This document shows positions 60,076 through 64,000 of a stretch of DNA of 64,000 nt, in pieces; positions within the stretch are counted from its first letter, which is position 1; each line of letters starts with the position of its first letter. Position numbers and translations under genes: made by a program. The stretch comes from an archaeon GW2011_AR20 (lineage in GTDB: Archaea; Nanobdellota; Nanobdellia; SCGC-AAA011-G17; GW2011-AR20), in contig CP010426.1 of NCBI GenBank assembly GCA_000830315.1, positions 261,156-325,155 on the forward strand. Reading direction: 5' to 3'. The notes below the pieces were generated by a model. It ran no database searches. It saw only the letters and a list, made by a program, of their open reading frames with translations, and was not told the origin of the DNA.

Positions 60076-60887
60076 AAAAAATAATTTTAATATTGTTGCT
60101 TGTAATTGGATTAGTAAATGCTCAGGGAACAAATGTTATAAAAGATACTCAAGGTATTGTAAAAGTTAATGAGGTTGTAGAAGTTAACATAAACATTAAC
60201 AATCCGAATGATTTTGAGAGTTCTTATGAGATAATAGAAATGATTCCTAATGGATTTAGTTTAATAGATCCGGGTCAGCCAGATGAGACACAGCAACGCG
60301 ACGCTATCTCTATTCGAATATATAAATGGATGATAAAAATCGATCCCCAAAAAATCTTTACAATAAAATATAAAATAAAACCAGATGAAGTTGGGGAATA
60401 CATAATCCCCCCAACAAAAGTAAATGATTTAAGAACAAGCGAAATATTCTTAAGCGAACCAAAGAAAATTTTAGTTTTATGCGTTCCTAATAATAAATGT
60501 GAAGGTAATGAAAACTCTTTCAACTGCCCAGAAGATTGTACAGGCGATTTAAGGGATGGCATCTGTAATTATAAAGCAGACGGAATATGCGATCCAGACT
60601 GTGAAGAAGAGCCGGATTGTAACAATGTTTATTCTTCAAATTATCTTTATACAGTTCTCATTAGTTTGGGTTTTCTGGTGTTAATTGTATTCATAATAAA
60701 CATTTTAAAAAAATCAAAAAAAAACGAAGAAAACCTAGACGATGATAAAGAAGCCGTTTTCCAAAAAGCAAGAGAATCTGTAAAATTATTTAGGGAGAAG
60801 GGATATAATAATAAACAAGTTAAAGAAGAATTTTTTAAGAAAGGATGGTCAAAAGAAGATATAGATAGAATATTTGAACATATCTAA
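60072..60887 (+). CDS. Secreted, C-terminally anchored Cys-rich protein
   Basis: 271 residues. Signal peptide 1-18 (IILILLLVIGLVNAQG), a beta-rich domain (about 25-130), a Cys-rich linker (CVPNNKCEGNENSFNCPEDC, then CNYKADGICDPDCEEEPDC), one membrane helix (about 195-215), and a cytoplasmic tail with a helix-turn-helix-like repeat (VKEEFFKKGWSKEDIDRIF). The Cys linker is a repeated motif of secreted archaeal proteins. Coupled by ATGA to the transglutaminase-like protein, so the two probably work together at the surface. Confidence 0.75.
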   Translation: MKKIILILLLVIGLVNAQGTNVIKDTQGIVKVNEVVEVNININNPNDFESSYEIIEMIPNGFSLIDPGQPDETQQRDAISIRIYKWMIKIDPQKIFTIKYKIKPDEVGEYIIPPTKVNDLRTSEIFLSEPKKILVLCVPNNKCEGNENSFNCPEDCTGDLRDGICNYKADGICDPDCEEEPDCNNVYSSNYLYTVLISLGFLVLIVFIINILKKSKKNEENLDDDKEAVFQKARESVKLFREKGYNNKQVKEEFFKKGWSKEDIDRIFEHI

Positions 60888-60931
60888 TCAAAACACTAAA
60901 AATTTATAAATGTTTATATTAAATTATTGTT

Positions 60932-62185
60932 ATGGACGCCTTGTTAAAGTATTATTCTAGAAGAGATGTTCAAAAAGCTATTTTTGAAAGTTCTATTAAT
61001 CGCGAAATTGCGGTAAAATTCGGTGAGAAAGGTTTTGGGAAACGACCCGATATTTTGCAGTACGAAAATGATGTCTATGAATTGGCAAAACAGGGAGCTA
61101 CCTCGTTTAATATTTCTGAGGAGAGATGGAAAAATCCGTTATCTTTAAAGACAGGAATGAATAGGAAACAGCTGGATAACTTGAGAACAGCATGGGATTT
61201 ATTAATAGATATCGACGGAGAATTTGAATATTCCAAAATAGCCGCTTATCTGATAGTTGAAGCTTTGAAATTCAATAATATCACCTCTCACTCAATAAAA
61301 TTTTCTGGAAATCGCGGCTTTCATATAGCCTTGCCGTTCGAGACATTCCCGAAAACATTGAATCAAATTGAAACCAAATTATTGTTCCCGGAATCTGCTA
61401 AAATAATCGTGGGTTATTTAAAAAGCATGATTAAAGACCATTTATTAGAAATGCTTTTAGAGAAAGACAATAAAATTAAGGATCCGTTTTCAATGGTTGA
61501 TGTTGATACCGTAGCAATATCCAGCAGGCATATGTTCCGTGCGCCTTACTCCTTTAATGAAAAATCAGGGTTAATTTCAATACCGATAAGAAATAAGGAT
61601 ATATTAAATTTTGACAGAGAAAACGCAAAATTAGAGAATGTTAAAACTGACATTAAATTCTTAGATTTAGAAAATGCTAATGCCAGTGAATCTCCCCGGT
61701 TAATAATTCAGGCTTATGACTGGTATCATAAGGTGATAAAGCATGAAGAGATTAATGAAACAAAAATTATGAAGAAAGATTTTGAGAAACCTCAAAACGT
61801 CCTAAATGAAAAATATTTTCCTCCGTGCATCAAAAACGGTCTTTTGGGTTTGGATGACGGCAAAAAAAGATTTTTATTTATCTTAATGAATTTTTTGAAA
61901 AACACGGGGTATGATTACGAAGAGATTAAGAATTTTACCTTGAATTGGAATAAAAAGAATAAAGAACCTTTGCGTGAAAATTACATCGTAGCGCAATTAA
62001 ATTGGCACAAGAGGCAAAACCAGAATATTCTTCCGCAAAATTGCCCAAAAGATAAAGAAAATCTTGGAAATAACTCAGATAATATTTACGTTGATATAGG
62101 TATTTGCAAGCCCGATAATTTATGCAGGTTAATTAAAAATCCTGTGAATTACGCGATAAGGAAATCAAGGATGAAATCTAATTAG
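60932..62185 (+). CDS. priS: Fused DNA primase, PriS catalytic + PriL C-terminal iron-sulfur domain
   Basis: 417 residues. Residues 1-240 are the small-subunit core: D93 and D95 in LLIDIDGEF (catalytic pair), SGNRGFHIALPF (about 129-140), and VDVDTVAISSRHMFRAPYSF. From about 290 the sequence switches to the PriL C-terminal domain: FPPCIKNGLLGL (C299), NCPKD (C371), GICKPDNLC (C392, C398), giving the four [4Fe-4S] ligands. A separate PriL is thus not needed. The fusion resembles that of Nanoarchaeum. It makes RNA/DNA primers for PolB. Confidence 0.9.
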   Translation: MDALLKYYSRRDVQKAIFESSINREIAVKFGEKGFGKRPDILQYENDVYELAKQGATSFNISEERWKNPLSLKTGMNRKQLDNLRTAWDLLIDIDGEFEYSKIAAYLIVEALKFNNITSHSIKFSGNRGFHIALPFETFPKTLNQIETKLLFPESAKIIVGYLKSMIKDHLLEMLLEKDNKIKDPFSMVDVDTVAISSRHMFRAPYSFNEKSGLISIPIRNKDILNFDRENAKLENVKTDIKFLDLENANASESPRLIIQAYDWYHKVIKHEEINETKIMKKDFEKPQNVLNEKYFPPCIKNGLLGLDDGKKRFLFILMNFLKNTGYDYEEIKNFTLNWNKKNKEPLRENYIVAQLNWHKRQNQNILPQNCPKDKENLGNNSDNIYVDIGICKPDNLCRLIKNPVNYAIRKSRMKSN

Positions 62186-62222
62186 TTTTGTTGTTTCTTT
62201 GAAGTGGTAATAAATTGAAAGC

Positions 62223-62230
62223 TTTATATA
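62223..62230 (+). promoter_or_regulatory. TATA box of the DGR target gene
   Basis: TTTATATA, 44 bp before the ATG at 62274. An SD-like AAGGGGG at 62257-62263 lies ten bases before that ATG. Leader plus SD is uncommon in this window, so this gene is set up for leadered translation. Confidence 0.6.
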
Positions 62231-62273
62231 CTAGTTAATTTCTTTAATCTTATATTAAGGGGGAATAAATAAA

Positions 62274-63161
62274 ATGAAAAGAATAAGATCAAAATCGCAA
62301 TTTCAACCATTAGAATTTGAATTAATTGCACAAGCTAGTTGTGAAGATCCAGCTTTTAGAGAAGCTTTAAAATGGGTTAGAGCAAATTATAAAAATCCGG
62401 CAATAGTTTTAGGCACTTATGATCTCCAAGCTAAACAAGGCCCTATAAGGGGAAGTTCATCTTATTCTAGATATCCATTAGTCGAAGGTTATAGAGAAGT
62501 AACTCAAGACCTTACCGCATTTCCAATCACACCAAGGCAAAGTGAGAGGGCTTTATCAAAAAATATGTTAATTACTCCAATAGAAACTTATGAAGATCTT
62601 GGTTTTATAGTTAAGCCTAGAAACATAAAAATTAATCCAAGATTATGCAATTATTTAATACAGCAAGTTAAAGCCGATTTTCCAAATGTTAATCCAGAAG
62701 AACCATTTATTCTTACAGGGTTACCACATATTACAGAACATGATGATTATGAAAATGGTTTAAAAGTTGATGCAAACAAATTAACAATAGTTTACAATAA
62801 TCCAATATTAAATCAGTCTAGTGATAATTTTGATTCAGATGATCCGGGTTTATTGGGCGATGGATTACCAAGTAAATTAGGTAAAGGAAAAAGAACCTTA
62901 TATAATTCAGATGTTGGTGGCGTCTTCAGGTTCTTTCGGAACAGGGACTTGGGCCTCGATGCCGGGCTCGGGGGCTTGGCTGGCTCGGTTGACGGTGGCA
63001 GGGTGAACGTCGCAAAAAATTTTCCCGGTGGAAATAATTTTAGTTTAGAAGATTATACTAAAAGAGCTGAAGAACGCATAGCAAAAAAATACCAAGCTGA
63101 AGTTGATAGACTAAAAAAAATTGTTGATAAAAGCATTGCTGAAATAAAAGCTTCAAAATAG
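62274..63161 (+). CDS. DGR target protein with an internal variable region
   Basis: 295 residues; no family recognised for the N-terminal 215. There is no signal peptide. Residues 217-244 (from V-F-R-F to G-R-V) are coded by the variable repeat 62921-63005 and are Gly/Leu/Asp-rich, unlike the rest. After it comes a Gly/Asn patch and a C-terminal charged helix (TKRAEERIAKKYQAEVDRLK). Targets normally carry the variable region at the very C-terminus; here about 50 residues follow. The diversified loop is presumably a binding surface; ligand unknown. Preceded by an SD site and a TATA box. Confidence 0.8.
   Translation: MKRIRSKSQFQPLEFELIAQASCEDPAFREALKWVRANYKNPAIVLGTYDLQAKQGPIRGSSSYSRYPLVEGYREVTQDLTAFPITPRQSERALSKNMLITPIETYEDLGFIVKPRNIKINPRLCNYLIQQVKADFPNVNPEEPFILTGLPHITEHDDYENGLKVDANKLTIVYNNPILNQSSDNFDSDDPGLLGDGLPSKLGKGKRTLYNSDVGGVFRFFRNRDLGLDAGLGGLAGSVDGGRVNVAKNFPGGNNFSLEDYTKRAEERIAKKYQAEVDRLKKIVDKSIAEIKASK
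62921..63005 (+). repeat. DGR variable repeat
   Basis: Aligns with the template repeat 63376-63481. 62921-62990 match 63376-63445 with 17 differences, and 62991-63005 match 63467-63481 with 4 differences. All 21 are at template adenines; 0 of 56 other positions differ. A 21-base template segment (63446-63466) is missing, an in-frame seven-codon deletion. The homology ends at 63005 with no clear unmutated block at the 3' side. Confidence 0.95.
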
Positions 63162-63251
63162 TTAAGCTTTAAAATTTTACTTCTTTTTTATTTTTACCTA
63201 GCTTTTCACCGATAGGTGTTTAAAAGTTAAGGTCACAAGTTTATCTATAGT

Positions 63252-63272
63252 GTGTTAATCAAAAATTAACAC
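63252..63272 (+). other. Hairpin upstream of the template repeat
   Basis: GTGTTAAT, loop CAAAA, ATTAACAC: a perfect 8-bp stem about 100 bases before the template repeat. It is not followed by a T-run, so a structural element of the template RNA is as likely as a terminator. The rest of 63162-63375 shows no gene; a smaller CACC-GATA-GGTG hairpin is at 63207-63218. No accessory avd-like gene is present there. Confidence 0.45.
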
Positions 63273-63375
63273 CATGAAATTCAACATTTTTAGTTAGTAA
63301 CTATAAAAGATCCTTGGGAAAGTCTTTCGTGAATACTAGAAATGTGGTGCTTATTAGTAGATAAGCTATACCGAA

Positions 63376-63481
63376 CGTCTTCAGGTTCAATCGGAACAGG
63401 AACTTGAACCTCAATGCCAGGAACGAGAACTTGGCTAACTCGAAATTTACAAAAGTAAACGAGACTGACAATGGCAGAATG
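63376..63481 (+). repeat. DGR template repeat
   Basis: Rich in AAC/AAT codons when read in the target frame: V-F-R-F-N-R-N-R-N-L-N-L-N-A-R-N-E-N-L-A-N. This is the classical template design in which adenine mutagenesis changes Asn codons to many amino acids without making stops. It lies between the target gene and the reverse transcriptase, 26 bases before the latter's ATG. Its transcript is the expected substrate of the enzyme. Confidence 0.95.
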
Positions 63482-63507
63482 ATCTTAACTAAGCTAGGAT
63501 TTTTACT

Positions 63508-64000
63508 ATGCAAACTTATAATAATATTTATCCTAAAATTTATTCTTCAGAAAACTTAAGATTAGCATATAAAAAAGCAAGAAGAGGCAAATCTAAGAAA
63601 AAATATGTTATAGAATTTGAAAATAATCTCGACGAGAATTTACTTAATTTACAACAAGAACTAATAAATCAAAGTTATCAACCAAGTCCATTAAACTTTT
63701 GTTATAAGGGACCCAAAACTAAGGAAGATTTCTAAATCAGAGTTTAAAGATAGAATAATTCATCATTCTTTAATTAAAATTATCGAACCGATTTTTGATA
63801 AAATCTTTATTTATGATTCTTACGCAAATAGAAAAAATAAAGGTAATTCTAATGCATTATTAAGATTAAAATATTTTATTAGAAAATTTAGCAAAAATAA
63901 TTATAAAAAAGTTTATTTTCTCAAAGCTGATATAAAGCATTACTTTGAAAGCATAAATCATGAAGTTTTAATTAACATTATTAAAAAGAAGATTAAAGAT
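63508..64000 (+). CDS. DGR reverse transcriptase, frameshifted and cut by the window end
   Basis: Reads MQTYNNIYPKIYSSENLRLA, AYKKARRGKSKKKYVIEFE and QQELINQSYQPSPLNF, the N-terminal pattern of DGR reverse transcriptases. The frame stops at 63735. Shifting by one base at about 63721 restores RKISKSEFKDRIIHHSL, IYDSYANRKNKGNSNALLR and KVYFLKADIKHYFESINHEV, containing the motif A region with its Asp. The catalytic YxDD box lies beyond the window. Either a one-base sequencing error, a real inactivation, or programmed frameshifting. It copies the template RNA with errors at adenines. Confidence 0.85.

Overview
The window looks like part of a small, AT-rich archaeal genome, most likely a DPANN-type lineage (Woesearchaeota/Pacearchaeota-like; this placement is inference). 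Seen directly: the information-processing genes are archaeal (Cdc48, family B polymerase, FEN1, RFC, MCM, TBP, topoisomerase VI, aIF1, aIF1A, aIF2-beta, histone, the long S10-spc-type ribosomal operon ending in secY). Promoters are TTTATAWA boxes about 22-30 bp before start codons, so many messages should be leaderless. tRNA introns obey the bulge-helix-bulge rule. The replicative primase is a PriS-PriL fusion of the kind known from nanoarchaea.

Layout. 0-20 kb: a divergent RadB-like gene and a zinc-ribbon/AbrB regulator with a palindromic operator, cdc48, a protein with an adenine-poor variable C-terminus (2944-3618), CBS protein, MetAP2-PolB, nuclease-like protein, FEN1, membrane and coiled-coil genes, Trm5-like and RlmE-like methyltransferases, HerA-like ATPase, LemA, HtpX, and an RFC cluster. 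20-33.6 kb: TRAM protein, IleRS, a bacterial-type cyclopropane fatty acid synthase, TBP-MCM-OB fold, aIF2-beta-DUF424-NMD3, aIF1A-KH-Top6B-Top6A. 33.6-42 kb: six tRNA genes (Asn, Ile, Gly, Gln, Glu, Val) mixed with two LAGLIDADG endonuclease genes, MetRS pieces, a cupredoxin and KsgA. 42-57.7 kb: histone, a regular array of TACACA boxes, a structured leader, then one continuous ribosomal operon through SecY, eL34, eL14 and prefoldin alpha. 57.7-62.2 kb: two secreted Cys-rich proteins and the fused primase. 62.2-64 kb: a diversity-generating retroelement (DGR).

The DGR is the most striking system. A variable repeat inside the 62274-63161 gene matches a template repeat at 63376-63481, just before a reverse transcriptase gene. 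All 21 differences fall on template adenines; none of 56 non-adenine positions differ. The reverse transcriptase frame is broken by one base near 63721, and it runs off the window. A second variable-repeat-like C-terminus, followed by a GC hairpin, lies about 60 kb away at 3502-3605, but its template is not in view.

The second notable feature is tRNA-Asn and tRNA-Ile genes carrying three tiny introns each. They interrupt the anticodon stem, the anticodon loop and the variable loop. The precursor helices compete with mature tRNA helices, which implies ordered splicing.
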